From Labilibaculum sp. (GTDB taxonomy: Bacteria > Bacteroidota > Bacteroidia > Bacteroidales > Marinifilaceae): DNA of 64,000 bases. The notes under the pieces are model-generated. The model saw only the letters and a program-made list of their open reading frames with translations. It was not told the DNA's origin and ran no database searches. Location: contig NZ_OY761461.1 in the NCBI RefSeq assembly GCF_963664555.1, forward strand, positions 4,257,769 through 4,321,768. Direction: 5' to 3'. Positions 54,385 through 63,646 of the stretch are shown piece after piece. Each line of letters begins with the position of its first letter. The stretch's first letter is position 1. A program made the translations under genes and the position numbers.

Positions 54385-54711
54385 TTAGTTGGCCGCAGTG
54401 AATTTAAGACCAATAATTGAAACCATAAGTAAAAGTAAAAAGAATATTCTTGAGAAATGAATTGGCTCGCTGAACAGTACAATTCCCAAAATTGCGGTCG
54501 AAAATGCTCCTATTCCTGTCCATACGGCATAAGCTGTGCCTAAAGGCAAGGTTTTTATCGCCAAAGCAAGAAAATACAGACTTATTGCCATTGCAACAAT
54601 CGTAATCACACTAGGCCAAAACTTAGTAAATCCTTCAGCATATTTCAATCCGATAGCCCAAACAGCTTCAAACAATCCTGCAATAATCAAATAAACCCAC
54701 GCGATAGCCAT
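54385..54711 (-). CDS. gdx: SMR-family exporter, Gdx (SugE) type
   Basis: This 108-residue protein has four membrane helices, the small multidrug resistance size. The sequence around the conserved Glu15 (LIIAGLFEAVWAIGLKY) and GTAYAVWTGIGA closely follow the SugE/Gdx subgroup rather than EmrE. Gdx proteins are dual-topology antiporters that export guanidinium in exchange for protons. It is 2 bp after murF on the same strand. I see no guanidine riboswitch in front of the unit. Confidence 0.93.
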   Translation of the reverse strand: MAIAWVYLIIAGLFEAVWAIGLKYAEGFTKFWPSVITIVAMAISLYFLALAIKTLPLGTAYAVWTGIGAFSTAILGIVLFSEPIHFSRIFFLLLLMVSIIGLKFTAAN

Positions 54712-54713
54712 AC

Positions 54714-56003
54714 TTACAATTTTTCAATTACCTGCTCCAAACGAATTCCTCTTGATCCTTTAATTAGAATATACTGGTTTAGCAGTTCAGTCTTCTCAAG
54801 CTCCAAAATTAATTCCGCAGTGTTCTTAAATGTTTTGAACTGCTTATTAGAATTCACTTCTGTAAAAATCTCACCAACTAAAAATACGGATTGCAATTGC
54901 CGATCTTGAATCAACTGTAATAAATCCAAATGTTCTTTACGGGCATCAGAACCCAGTTCCAACATATCACCAAGAATAATGACTTTATTTTTTCTCATCA
55001 TACCTGCAAAATTCTCAACAGCAGCCTTCATACTTGTTGGATTCGCATTATATGCATCCAGAAACAATACATTTTTCTCGGTTTTCTTCAATTGCGATCT
55101 ATTGTTACTGGGAACATACTTTTCCAGTGCGTCTTTTATCTCAATTTCATTGATTTTAAAATATCGTCCTACTGTTACCGCAGCCAAAGCATTTTCAAAA
55201 TTATAAGCACCAATCAGTTTTGTTTTTATATACAATTTCCCAATTGCTGATCTAATTTCTAAAACCAGATATGGTTCAGCCTGTATAAATTTTGCCTTGG
55301 AAAATGCATTCTCCGAATTTCCATAACTAATGGATTCCTGAGCATTCAACATTTCAGTCAGGTAATCGTTATCAGCATTAATAAACACCTTTCCTCCATT
55401 CTTAAAAATGAAATCATACAACTCTTTTTTTGTTGCTATAACACCTTCAAATGAACCAAATCCTTCCAGATGCGCTTTTCCAACATTTGTTATGATTCCA
55501 TAATCAGGCTCAGCAATTTCGCACAACTGCTGAATCTCTCCCGGATGATTGGCTCCCATTTCAACGATTCCAAATTCAGTTTCCTCATTCATAGAAAGAA
55601 GAGTTAACGGAACACCAATATGATTATTAAGATTTCCAATTGTAGCAACCGTTCTAAACTTTCGCCGCAAAACCTCATGAATCAATTCCTTCGTTGTCGT
55701 TTTCCCATTGGTTCCTGTAATAGCAAGAATCGGAATGTTTAGTTGCCTTCTGTGCTCTCTGGCTAAATCCTGAAGTATCGCCAATACATCTTCAACCAAA
55801 ACAAAACGATTATCAACTGCATATTCCTTTTCATCAACAATTGCATACTCACAACCTTTTTCAATTGCAGACATGGCAAATTGATTCCCATTGAAATTAT
55901 CGCCTTTCAAAGCAAAGAAAATTGAATTGGGAACAATCTTTCTGGTATCTGTTACGACTATTGGATGTTCCTTAAAAAGAAGGTAAATATTTGACAATTG
56001 CAT
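54714..56003 (-). CDS. murF: UDP-N-acetylmuramoyl-tripeptide--D-alanyl-D-alanine ligase
   Basis: The ATG ending at 56003 (429 residues, MQLSNIYLLF) is chosen over the longer frame, which lacks conservation-like sequence. The Mur-ligase parts are clear: KLIG-like N-terminal domain (FFALKGDNFNG), P-loop ITGTNGKTTTKELI near 98, metal and substrate segments (GNLNNHIGVPLTLL, EMGANHPGEI) and the C-terminal DAYNANPTSM. It adds D-Ala-D-Ala to the peptidoglycan precursor in the cytoplasm. gldJ lies just upstream, separated by a terminator. Confidence 0.95.
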   Translation of the reverse strand: MQLSNIYLLFKEHPIVVTDTRKIVPNSIFFALKGDNFNGNQFAMSAIEKGCEYAIVDEKEYAVDNRFVLVEDVLAILQDLAREHRRQLNIPILAITGTNGKTTTKELIHEVLRRKFRTVATIGNLNNHIGVPLTLLSMNEETEFGIVEMGANHPGEIQQLCEIAEPDYGIITNVGKAHLEGFGSFEGVIATKKELYDFIFKNGGKVFINADNDYLTEMLNAQESISYGNSENAFSKAKFIQAEPYLVLEIRSAIGKLYIKTKLIGAYNFENALAAVTVGRYFKINEIEIKDALEKYVPSNNRSQLKKTEKNVLFLDAYNANPTSMKAAVENFAGMMRKNKVIILGDMLELGSDARKEHLDLLQLIQDRQLQSVFLVGEIFTEVNSNKQFKTFKNTAELILELEKTELLNQYILIKGSRGIRLEQVIEKL

Positions 56004-56056
56004 TGTATTCTTTTTCAGATTTGGTTCGACAAACGAAATTAGCAATTTCCAACAAA

Positions 56057-56083
56057 AAACCCCATCCTTTCAAGATGGGGTTT
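56057..56083 (-). terminator. Terminator between gldJ and murF
   Basis: A perfect 10-bp stem (AAACCCCATC with GATGGGGTTT) has a 7-base loop and is followed by six T on the minus strand, 20 bases past the gldJ stop. Confidence 0.92.
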
Positions 56084-56102
56084 AAAAATATTTAAGATTT
56101 AA

Positions 56103-57626
56103 CTACTTTGTCTTTTTATTTGCAGGATGTCCTACATGAGTCATTGCACATCGGAATCCAATATCGTCACGCGCTTCTTTCTGATTTAAAAAGCGACGCG
56201 AACCCGGTGACATCCAGTAAGCACGATCTTTCCATGAACCTCCTTTGTATACCCGGGAATCATCAGTTATCATAGAACTAAAATCGCTTCCGTTCTGACC
56301 TCTGCCCTGAACATACATACGACTAGAACCTGCAGCCTGATGTTCCGGATTATTCCATGTATAATCTGAAACGATACTTGATTCAACATCACCATCCCGA
56401 TAATTTCTATTATCCGCAGTTTTGTAATTCTCACGGCCTACCAACTCCTCATCTTTCTGATTTCTGTAACGAATTCTTCCTAAGCTATCTTTCTCTGCAA
56501 TATTTCCTTCTTCATCTCTAACAGCAGTTTTAAAAACATTTCCTCTGTAAGGATTAAATTCCGAAATATCTTCAGGCGACATAGGACGATAAACATCAGC
56601 AACCCATTCGCTTACATTACCTGCCATACAGTACAATCCAAAATCGTTAGGCCAGAATGAATTTACAGGAACCGTAATATCACCTGCATCATTTAATGCT
56701 CCAGCTGTTCCCATGTAATCACCACGTCCACGTGCAAAGTTAGCCATCATCTGACCGCGATCTTTTTTCTGATCATTTCTAACCCAATGCCCGTTCCATG
56801 GGAAAATTTTACGGTCAGTAATTCTTTCATCCTGTGAATTTCCAATTAAAGCAGCCGCAGCATATTCCCACTCTGCTTCGGAAGGAAGACGATATTTAGG
56901 AAGCAACATACCGTCACTCCATCGAACCGATCTTTCTTCGTTATCCGGATTTAAATCCGTAAGATTCTTATTCACAGCACCTTCGTACTGCCCAGCCAAA
57001 TAAGCTTCAGTATTGAAATTATTTTCATCCCGTTGAGTAGGATCATTATTCAAAATTCCTTTATCAATAAGAATTCTTTCATTTACACGATCGGTACGCC
57101 ATTCGCAAAAATCAACTGCTTGTTCCCAACTTACCCCAACTACAGGATATTCTCCATAAGCTGGATGACGAAGGTAATTATTTACGTAAGGCTCGTTGTA
57201 AGCAAGTTCATCACGCCAAACTAAAGTATCGGGTAATGCCTTTCTGTAAACCTCTGGGTAAGAAACAAATACTCTCTTAATCCAATGTAAGTACTCTAAA
57301 TAATCAACATTTCGAACCTCTGTCTCATCAATATAAAAAGAAGGAACTGTAACTCTTCTTGGAACATTGTTCCAATCATACATCACGTCCTGTTGTGTTC
57401 TTCCCATAGTAAATGTACCACCCTGAATAAATTTCAGACCAGGACCAGTTTCTTGCTGAAAACCGCTATGATATTCAAAACCTCCATTCTCAGGCTCGTT
57501 ATAAGCCCAACCTGTGGTTTTAGATTTTTCTCCCTTTCCTACAAGATTTTTCACTTTCGAACATGATGGTAATATCATCAGTGAAATTGCAAAAACAAAG
57601 AGAATAATGCTCGATTTTAATTTCAT
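56103..57626 (-). CDS. gldJ: GldJ, gliding/type IX secretion lipoprotein
   Basis: This 507-residue protein starts with a lipoprotein signal (MILPSC, Cys22). TTGWAYNEPENGGFEY then opens the mature part. A formylglycine-generating-enzyme-like (SUMF1) fold follows: FIQGGTFTMGRT, PSFYIDETEVRNVDY, VVGVSWEQAVDFCEW, RLPSEAEWEYAA, GNVSEWVADVYRP and GGSWKDRAYWMSPGSRRF. It lacks obvious catalytic Cys pairs, as in GldJ/GldK. Adjacency to porU and porV identifies it as GldJ rather than GldK. It stabilises the periplasmic secretion and gliding machinery. A -7 element (TATATTTG) lies 43 bases upstream. Confidence 0.92.
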   Translation of the reverse strand: MKLKSSIILFVFAISLMILPSCSKVKNLVGKGEKSKTTGWAYNEPENGGFEYHSGFQQETGPGLKFIQGGTFTMGRTQQDVMYDWNNVPRRVTVPSFYIDETEVRNVDYLEYLHWIKRVFVSYPEVYRKALPDTLVWRDELAYNEPYVNNYLRHPAYGEYPVVGVSWEQAVDFCEWRTDRVNERILIDKGILNNDPTQRDENNFNTEAYLAGQYEGAVNKNLTDLNPDNEERSVRWSDGMLLPKYRLPSEAEWEYAAAALIGNSQDERITDRKIFPWNGHWVRNDQKKDRGQMMANFARGRGDYMGTAGALNDAGDITVPVNSFWPNDFGLYCMAGNVSEWVADVYRPMSPEDISEFNPYRGNVFKTAVRDEEGNIAEKDSLGRIRYRNQKDEELVGRENYKTADNRNYRDGDVESSIVSDYTWNNPEHQAAGSSRMYVQGRGQNGSDFSSMITDDSRVYKGGSWKDRAYWMSPGSRRFLNQKEARDDIGFRCAMTHVGHPANKKTK

Positions 57627-57987
57627 AATAGATTGAATGTAGTTTATCTCAAAAAATACTTAACTCAACAAATATAACTAAAAGAGTACAGAGTTTATTG
57701 TATTTAATTTTACTTTTTTACAAAATCATTTAACATTTAAAACGAATAATTCAGTTCAAAAAAATCATTGATCACATACAGAATAAGCACTTGAACATCT
57801 CTATTAACCTAACTGTCTGATACAAAACAAATTTAAAAAAACATACGCTTTGATCCCAAAGAAAAGTCTTCCCTTTATCTTAATATCTTTTCTCGACTTT
57901 GTCTTAAGTTTTGCTTATTTTGCATACCCGAAATTCTCACAAATTGCCAATTTGTTTAATCTAGATGTAAAATACCTGTAATAATTT
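57627..57987. other. Divergent region between gldJ and porU
   Basis: These 361 bases carry no gene. The gldJ-side promoter is probably at 57669-57676. On the porU side TTATTTTG at 57915-57922 is one base off TAnnTTTG, about 66 bases before the start codon. The middle is AT-rich with no hairpin or repeat. Confidence 0.5.
57669..57676 (-). promoter_or_regulatory. -7 promoter element of gldJ
   Basis: TATATTTG on the minus strand matches TAnnTTTG exactly, 43 bases upstream of the start codon. A -33 TTG is not clear. Confidence 0.5.
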
Positions 57988-60900
57988 ATGCGCTATCTGA
58001 TAATATTACTTTTCTCCATTATAAGTGTTAGTTCATTTTCACAAACTACAACTCCAATTAATTTGGATTGGACAGAAAGTTTAATTGCCTATCCCACAGG
58101 AGAAAAAATTAACACCCTAACTTTTACAGGAGCTTCTTTAGATGCGAACAACTTTTGGTTGCCAGAATATTCATACCTTCAATTAACAGGTTCAACCAAC
58201 GATTTATTCACAGTTGAGTTACTTGATACGGAATTTAAATTATTAAGTTCCGCTGAAAGGCAGATTTTACGAAATAAAACAATCCCCAACACAATAAAAC
58301 CTTCAATTAACACAGTTGTTATTCGAAAACAAAATTACCAACAAGTTAAATTTACGCCCATACGGAAGAATCCTTTAACAGGCCAACTCGAAAAATTGAT
58401 TCGATTCTCACTGAAATTTCAGAAAAAAAGTCAGATTAAATCAACAAAGCAAAGCAAATCTTACGTCAACAGCTCTGTTCTTCAATCCGGAAAATGGGTG
58501 AAAATTGCAATTGACACCACTGCTGTGCATAAGATTACCTATTCCCAATTAATCGAAATGGGTATTTCCAATCCTGAAAATATCCGGATCTATGGTTCTG
58601 GAGGTGGAATGCTTCCAAAGATGAACAACGAAGATAGCCTGGATGATTTGCCAAACAATCCCATTTACATGGATAAAGGAAGTGATGGCATTTTTAATTC
58701 AGGTGATTTCATCCTCTTTTATGCCAAAGGACCAAGATCGTGGAGATTTGATAAAACTGCCGGGGAATTCGTTCATGAAAATCATTTGTATTCCAAATTT
58801 TCACATTATTTTCTTAGCTCCGACATGGGAAGTCCGACTCTCATTCAATCGGCAACATCCTTACCTTCATCAAATATAAATGTTACCGGATTTGATGATT
58901 ACGCTGTATTTGATCAAGACAATATTAATCTTTTGGAGAGTGGCAGACTTTGGCTCGGAAATACTTTTGATGTTACAACAAATTATTCTTTCAATTTTTC
59001 ATTCCCAAACCTAAAAACAAGCGAACCTCTTTCAATTAGTACAAATTTGGTGGCCAGATCATCTTCCGCAACAAAATTCAGCCTGCTTTCCGGAACGAAT
59101 TCAATTGGAGAAGTAGAAATTCCATCGGTTAATACGGGAAGCTATACAGCCAGTTATGCATCAAGTATCGAAAAGAAATTTATAAATTTCACTCCTTCCT
59201 CGGCTAATTTCGAATTGAGCCTGGATTATGCAAAAAGCTCTCCTTCGTCGAAAGGATGGTTAAACTTTCTTCGGGTAAATGTCAGACGAAATTTGATTTT
59301 CACCAACAATCAAATGGCATTTAGGGATTCAAAAACCATTGGTGCAGGCAACAATGCATTATTTTCTCTTCAAAATACAAATGACAAAATTCAAATTTGG
59401 GATGTCACCTCTCCTCAATCTGCAAAAATTATATCTGCTAATTACAGTAACAATAAAACATCTTTTATTGCAGATGCCAGTTCTTTAAAAGAATATGTTG
59501 CCTTTGACCACAATGGTTATTTCCCAACACCAATTAATATTGGATCGGTTAAAAATCAAAATTTGCATGCTTTGGCTCAAACAGATATGATTATCCTGAG
59601 TCCTCCCAAATTTTTATCTTATGCGGTTCAAATAGCCGATTTTCACAGAACCAAAGACAATTTAAAAGTAAGTATTATTGATCCGGAGGAAATCTACAAT
59701 GAATTCTCATCTGGTTCTTCAGATGTTAGTGCCATTCGAAATTTCGTAAAAATGTTTTACGACCGATCAACAAGTGAATTAGATATGCCAAAATACCTTT
59801 TACTATTTGGTGATGGCTCATTTGATAATAAATCTGACCGCGAAAACAATACAAACCAGGTTCTTACCTATCAATCAGAAAATTCTTTAAGTCCAACTCA
59901 ATCTTTTGTTACCGATGATTTCTTCGGACTGCTTGATGATGATGAAGGCGAGGCAACTGGTATGGTAGATATAGGCATTGGGCGTTTCCCTGTAAACACA
60001 GCCGAAGAAGCACAAATTGTTACCAGTAAAATTTTAAACTACAACAATTCAGAATGGGGTGATTGGAGAAGCATGATTTGTTTTATTGGGGACGATGAAG
60101 ACAATAATACGCACATGAGGGATGCCAATAAATTAGCTGTGCAGGTAGAAACTGACTATCCTCAATTTAAAATACAAAGAATTTTCCTTGATGATTATGA
60201 ACAAATAACAAGTTCTGCCGGACAGGAATATCCTGATGTCAATCTGGCAATCGGCGAAAGCATAAACAAAGGAAGCCTGCTTATGAACTATACCGGGCAT
60301 GGAAATGAGAACGGACTGGCACATGAACACATTCTAATGCTCGACGATATTCTAAGTTGGAAAAATCCGACAAAACTTCCTCTATTCATGACTGCTACCT
60401 GTGAATTTAGTCGTTTTGATAATTACAAAAAACTCTCTTCAGGCGAAATGATTCTTCTTCGCGGCAACGGCGGAGGCATCGGTTTATTTACGACAACCCG
60501 ACTGGTATTTTCATCACCAAATTTCAGTTTGAATCAAAATTTTTATCATCACGTATTTGACATGAATTCTGAAGGTAAGCATCTTCGGCTGGGAGACATT
60601 ATGAGAAAAACGAAAAATGAAACCGGATCTGGAATCAATAAAAGGAATTTCACACTTCTAGGTGATCCGGCTCTGACATTAAATTATCCTAAATATACAG
60701 CCAGAACCATTCAAATAAATGATGTAGACATCAGCCAAGCAACAGATACCTTAAAAGCATTAAGTAAGGTTCATATTTCCGGTGATATAATTGCAAATAC
60801 CGGTGAAATTTTAAATGATTTTTCAGGAACTGTTTATCCAACAATATACGATAAAGCAACAACGAAATCGACACGCGGAAATGATGGCGAACCATTTGAA

Positions 60901-61767
60901 TACACAACTCAAAACAGTGTCCTTTTCAAAGGAAAAGCCAGTGTTACCGATGGAAATTTCAATTTTAACTTTCTCGTACCTAAAGATATTAACTACCAAT
61001 ATGGAAATGGGAAAATCTCCTACTATGCAAACAGCATGAATTCAGATGCAGCAGGATACTCCAATCGTATTGTGGTGGGAGGTACAAATCCAAATGCGGA
61101 TGAAGATAAAATTGGTCCTGAAATTGAACTTTATATGGACGACGAACAATTTACTTCAGGCGGTCTGACAAGCTCATCCCCTCTTTTATTAGCAATCGTT
61201 CAGGATTCCAGCGGGATAAATACCGTTGGGAATTCCATTGGGCATGATATTATTGCCATTCTCGATCAAAAAACAGATCAGCCATATAAACTTAACGATT
61301 CCTATGAGTCAGACCTGGATAATTATCAAAAAGGAAAAATAAGTTACCGTCTTTTAGATTTAGAAACAGGCGAACATGAAATTCAGATTAAAGTTTGGGA
61401 CAACGCAAATAATTCATCAGAAAATATGATTGATTTTATTGTTGCTGATAATGCCGATCTTATTTTAAAGCACGTACTAAATTATCCAAACCCTTTTACA
61501 ACGAGTACTGGTTTTTATTTTGAACACAATCAAGCCTCCAGAAATCTTGATGTTTTAATTCAAATACTCACCATATCAGGAAAATTAATTAAGACTATTG
61601 AAACCACAATAAATTCAACCGCAAATCGTGTTGGTCCTATTCAGTGGGATGGAAAAGACGATTTTGGCAATTCCATTGGTCGTGGAGTTTACTTCTATCG
61701 TGTAAAAGTTAGAGCCGATGATGGAAAAGTTGTGAATAAATTTCAAAAATTAGTAATCCTAAAATAA
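57988..61767 (+). CDS. porU: PorU, type IX secretion C-terminal signal peptidase/sortase
   Basis: This 1259-residue protein has a signal peptide (to about residue 19). A beta-rich N-terminal region is followed by a gingipain-like C25 peptidase domain, with LLLFGDGSFDNKS near 610, the catalytic His771 in YTGHGNENG and Cys805 in MTATCEFSRFDN. The C-terminal ~90 residues are a type IX sorting-like domain (NYPNPFTTST, then WDGKDDFGN and GVYFYRVKV). PorU removes cargo C-terminal signals at the cell surface and attaches the product to lipopolysaccharide. porV follows after 58 bp, the usual order. Confidence 0.95.
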   Translation: MRYLIILLFSIISVSSFSQTTTPINLDWTESLIAYPTGEKINTLTFTGASLDANNFWLPEYSYLQLTGSTNDLFTVELLDTEFKLLSSAERQILRNKTIPNTIKPSINTVVIRKQNYQQVKFTPIRKNPLTGQLEKLIRFSLKFQKKSQIKSTKQSKSYVNSSVLQSGKWVKIAIDTTAVHKITYSQLIEMGISNPENIRIYGSGGGMLPKMNNEDSLDDLPNNPIYMDKGSDGIFNSGDFILFYAKGPRSWRFDKTAGEFVHENHLYSKFSHYFLSSDMGSPTLIQSATSLPSSNINVTGFDDYAVFDQDNINLLESGRLWLGNTFDVTTNYSFNFSFPNLKTSEPLSISTNLVARSSSATKFSLLSGTNSIGEVEIPSVNTGSYTASYASSIEKKFINFTPSSANFELSLDYAKSSPSSKGWLNFLRVNVRRNLIFTNNQMAFRDSKTIGAGNNALFSLQNTNDKIQIWDVTSPQSAKIISANYSNNKTSFIADASSLKEYVAFDHNGYFPTPINIGSVKNQNLHALAQTDMIILSPPKFLSYAVQIADFHRTKDNLKVSIIDPEEIYNEFSSGSSDVSAIRNFVKMFYDRSTSELDMPKYLLLFGDGSFDNKSDRENNTNQVLTYQSENSLSPTQSFVTDDFFGLLDDDEGEATGMVDIGIGRFPVNTAEEAQIVTSKILNYNNSEWGDWRSMICFIGDDEDNNTHMRDANKLAVQVETDYPQFKIQRIFLDDYEQITSSAGQEYPDVNLAIGESINKGSLLMNYTGHGNENGLAHEHILMLDDILSWKNPTKLPLFMTATCEFSRFDNYKKLSSGEMILLRGNGGGIGLFTTTRLVFSSPNFSLNQNFYHHVFDMNSEGKHLRLGDIMRKTKNETGSGINKRNFTLLGDPALTLNYPKYTARTIQINDVDISQATDTLKALSKVHISGDIIANTGEILNDFSGTVYPTIYDKATTKSTRGNDGEPFEYTTQNSVLFKGKASVTDGNFNFNFLVPKDINYQYGNGKISYYANSMNSDAAGYSNRIVVGGTNPNADEDKIGPEIELYMDDEQFTSGGLTSSSPLLLAIVQDSSGINTVGNSIGHDIIAILDQKTDQPYKLNDSYESDLDNYQKGKISYRLLDLETGEHEIQIKVWDNANNSSENMIDFIVADNADLILKHVLNYPNPFTTSTGFYFEHNQASRNLDVLIQILTISGKLIKTIETTINSTANRVGPIQWDGKDDFGNSIGRGVYFYRVKVRADDGKVVNKFQKLVILK

Positions 61768-61795
61768 TAAAAACCAGATTTAACAGTTTATTGAA

Positions 61796-61803
61796 TATAT
61801 TTG
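61796..61803 (+). promoter_or_regulatory. -7 promoter element upstream of porV
   Basis: TATATTTG matches TAnnTTTG, 23 bases before the porV start codon, so porV may also be transcribed on its own. No -33 TTG is evident. Confidence 0.45.
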
Positions 61804-61825
61804 CAGACCATTATATTAAATTATT

Positions 61826-63004
61826 ATGAATTACAGACTAACTCTAATCACAAGTCTTTTATCCATTTTGCTATTCTCAAACATGGAAACAAGTTGGGCG
61901 CAAACCTCAACATCGGGAGCTAATTACATTTCAACAGCTGTTCCCTTCTTAACAATTACTCCCGATTCCCGTGCAGGTGCGATGGGTGATGTTGGTGTGG
62001 CTACATCGCCTGATGCTAACTCGATGCATTGGAATCCTGCCAAATTTGCCCAGATTGAAGGCAACTACGGAGTTGCAGCATCTTACACTCCTTGGTTAAG
62101 AGATTTAGTTGATGATATGAGCCTTGCTTATTTAACCGGATACTATCGTCTGGATAAAAATCAAGTTATTGCTTCCTCTCTTCGATATTTTACTTTAGGA
62201 GAAATCATCTTTTTGGAAAGCGAACAGGCAACACCGGTCTCAAGAAACCCAAATGAATGGGCTTTTGACATTGCCTACTCAAGAAGATTAACCGATAATT
62301 TATCAGGAGCTATTGCATTCAGATACATCCGTTCAGATCTTACACAAGCTCAATATGTTGCAGGAGTCGAAACGCAAGCCGGCAATGCTTTCGCCACGGA
62401 TATTTCGGTTTACTACCAAAAAGAATTTAAAAGAAACCGAAAAGAAATACTTTGGTCTTGGGGGCTTAATATTTCAAACATCGGTTCAAAAATCAGTTAT
62501 ACAACAGACGATGAGAAGGAGTTTATTCCTACAAACCTGAGATTTGGGTCTGCTCTTAAATTTGAATTGGATAATTACAATTCATTAACTATTGCTGCCG
62601 ATTTCAATAAATTATTAGTTCCAACTCCTGCTAATGGCTCTCTTCAAGATGGTGAAGATAACGGAACTGTTATAGTTGGCGGGCAATCATCCAACAAATC
62701 GGTCATGAGCGGCATTTTCGGATCTTTTTCTGATGCTCCAGGAGGAATGAGTGAGGAATTTAAAGAAATTACATGGTCGCTTGGTCTTGAATATTGGTAT
62801 CAAAAACAATTTGCATTGCGCACAGGTTACTATTACGAACACGAAGAAAAAGGAAACAGAAAATATTTCACTGCCGGATTGGGAGTAAAACTAAACATGT
62901 TTGATTTGGACTTCTCTTACTTGATTCCTTCAACACAAAATAATCCGTTAAAAAACACTTTACGTTTTACCCTTACAGCTAATATTGATAAAATTATTAA
63001 ATAA
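61826..63004 (+). CDS. porV: PorV (LptO), type IX secretion outer-membrane protein
   Basis: This 392-residue FadL-like beta-barrel has a signal peptide (about 1-26). It has the family opening FLTITPDSRAGAMGDVGVATSPDANSMHWNPAKFA and closes with a strand ending DKIIK. PorV binds the C-terminal domains of exported cargo as they leave the translocon and carries them to PorU. Its stop is immediately followed by the ispF start (adjacent, no gap), so the two genes are translationally coupled. Confidence 0.95.
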   Translation: MNYRLTLITSLLSILLFSNMETSWAQTSTSGANYISTAVPFLTITPDSRAGAMGDVGVATSPDANSMHWNPAKFAQIEGNYGVAASYTPWLRDLVDDMSLAYLTGYYRLDKNQVIASSLRYFTLGEIIFLESEQATPVSRNPNEWAFDIAYSRRLTDNLSGAIAFRYIRSDLTQAQYVAGVETQAGNAFATDISVYYQKEFKRNRKEILWSWGLNISNIGSKISYTTDDEKEFIPTNLRFGSALKFELDNYNSLTIAADFNKLLVPTPANGSLQDGEDNGTVIVGGQSSNKSVMSGIFGSFSDAPGGMSEEFKEITWSLGLEYWYQKQFALRTGYYYEHEEKGNRKYFTAGLGVKLNMFDLDFSYLIPSTQNNPLKNTLRFTLTANIDKIIK

Positions 63005-63481
63005 ATGAAAATTAGAGTAGGATTTGGGTACGACGTTCATCAATTAGCCGAAGGAGAAGAATTTTGGCTGGGGGGAATAAAATTAACTCATAGTAAGGGG
63101 TGCGTTGCCCATTCGGATGGAGATGTATTGATTCATGCTATTTGTGACGCTCTGCTTGGTGCTGCCAACCTGCGTGATATTGGATATCATTTTCCGGATA
63201 CATCCAGTGACTTTAAGAACATTGACAGTAAAATACTTTTGAAAAAAACGGTTAAGCTAATTGCCCAGAAGGGATTTTCAATTGGAAATATTGATGCAAC
63301 AATAGCACTGCAACAACCCAAAATTAAACCCATCATTCCTGAAATGCAAAAAGTACTTTCGGATGTAATGGAGATTGATTTGGAAGATTTAGCAATAAAA
63401 GCAACAACAACAGAAAAATTGGGTTTTATCGGTACTGAAGACGGCATTGCCGCTTATGCCACAGTTTTAATCCAAAAATAG
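63005..63481 (+). CDS. ispF: 2-C-methyl-D-erythritol 2,4-cyclodiphosphate synthase
   Basis: This 158-residue protein has the metal site Asp10/His12 in GYDVHQL and HSDGDVLIHAICDALLGA with His44. The C-terminal KATTTEKLGFIGTEDGIAAYA is also a family signature. It makes the cyclic diphosphate of the MEP isoprenoid pathway in the cytoplasm as a trimer. Its position directly after porV looks like operon convenience rather than shared function. A terminator follows. Confidence 0.97.
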   Translation: MKIRVGFGYDVHQLAEGEEFWLGGIKLTHSKGCVAHSDGDVLIHAICDALLGAANLRDIGYHFPDTSSDFKNIDSKILLKKTVKLIAQKGFSIGNIDATIALQQPKIKPIIPEMQKVLSDVMEIDLEDLAIKATTTEKLGFIGTEDGIAAYATVLIQK

Positions 63482-63508
63482 GTATACTCAGTAGTTTTAA
63501 TTAGTTAA

Positions 63509-63540
63509 AAACCTTCCATGAAATAATTTCAGGAAGGTTT
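63509..63540 (+). terminator. Terminator after ispF
   Basis: A 9-bp stem (63509-63517 with 63532-63540) has five further inner pairs and ends in a T run, 28 bases after the stop codon. Confidence 0.9.
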
Positions 63541-63580
63541 TTTCACATAAAATAAAATCTATCTTATCGCTTACTCCTCT

Positions 63581-63609
63581 TTGATAATTTCTCCATTTTA
63601 CTATATTTG
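63581..63609 (+). promoter_or_regulatory. Promoter of the CoA-binding protein gene
   Basis: TTG (63581-63583) and TATATTTG (63602-63609) are separated by 18 bases, matching the Bacteroidota -33/-7 arrangement. The start codon is 38 bases downstream. Confidence 0.75.
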
Positions 63610-63646
63610 TTGTATATAGATATATAAATACTTAAACCACTCCACA

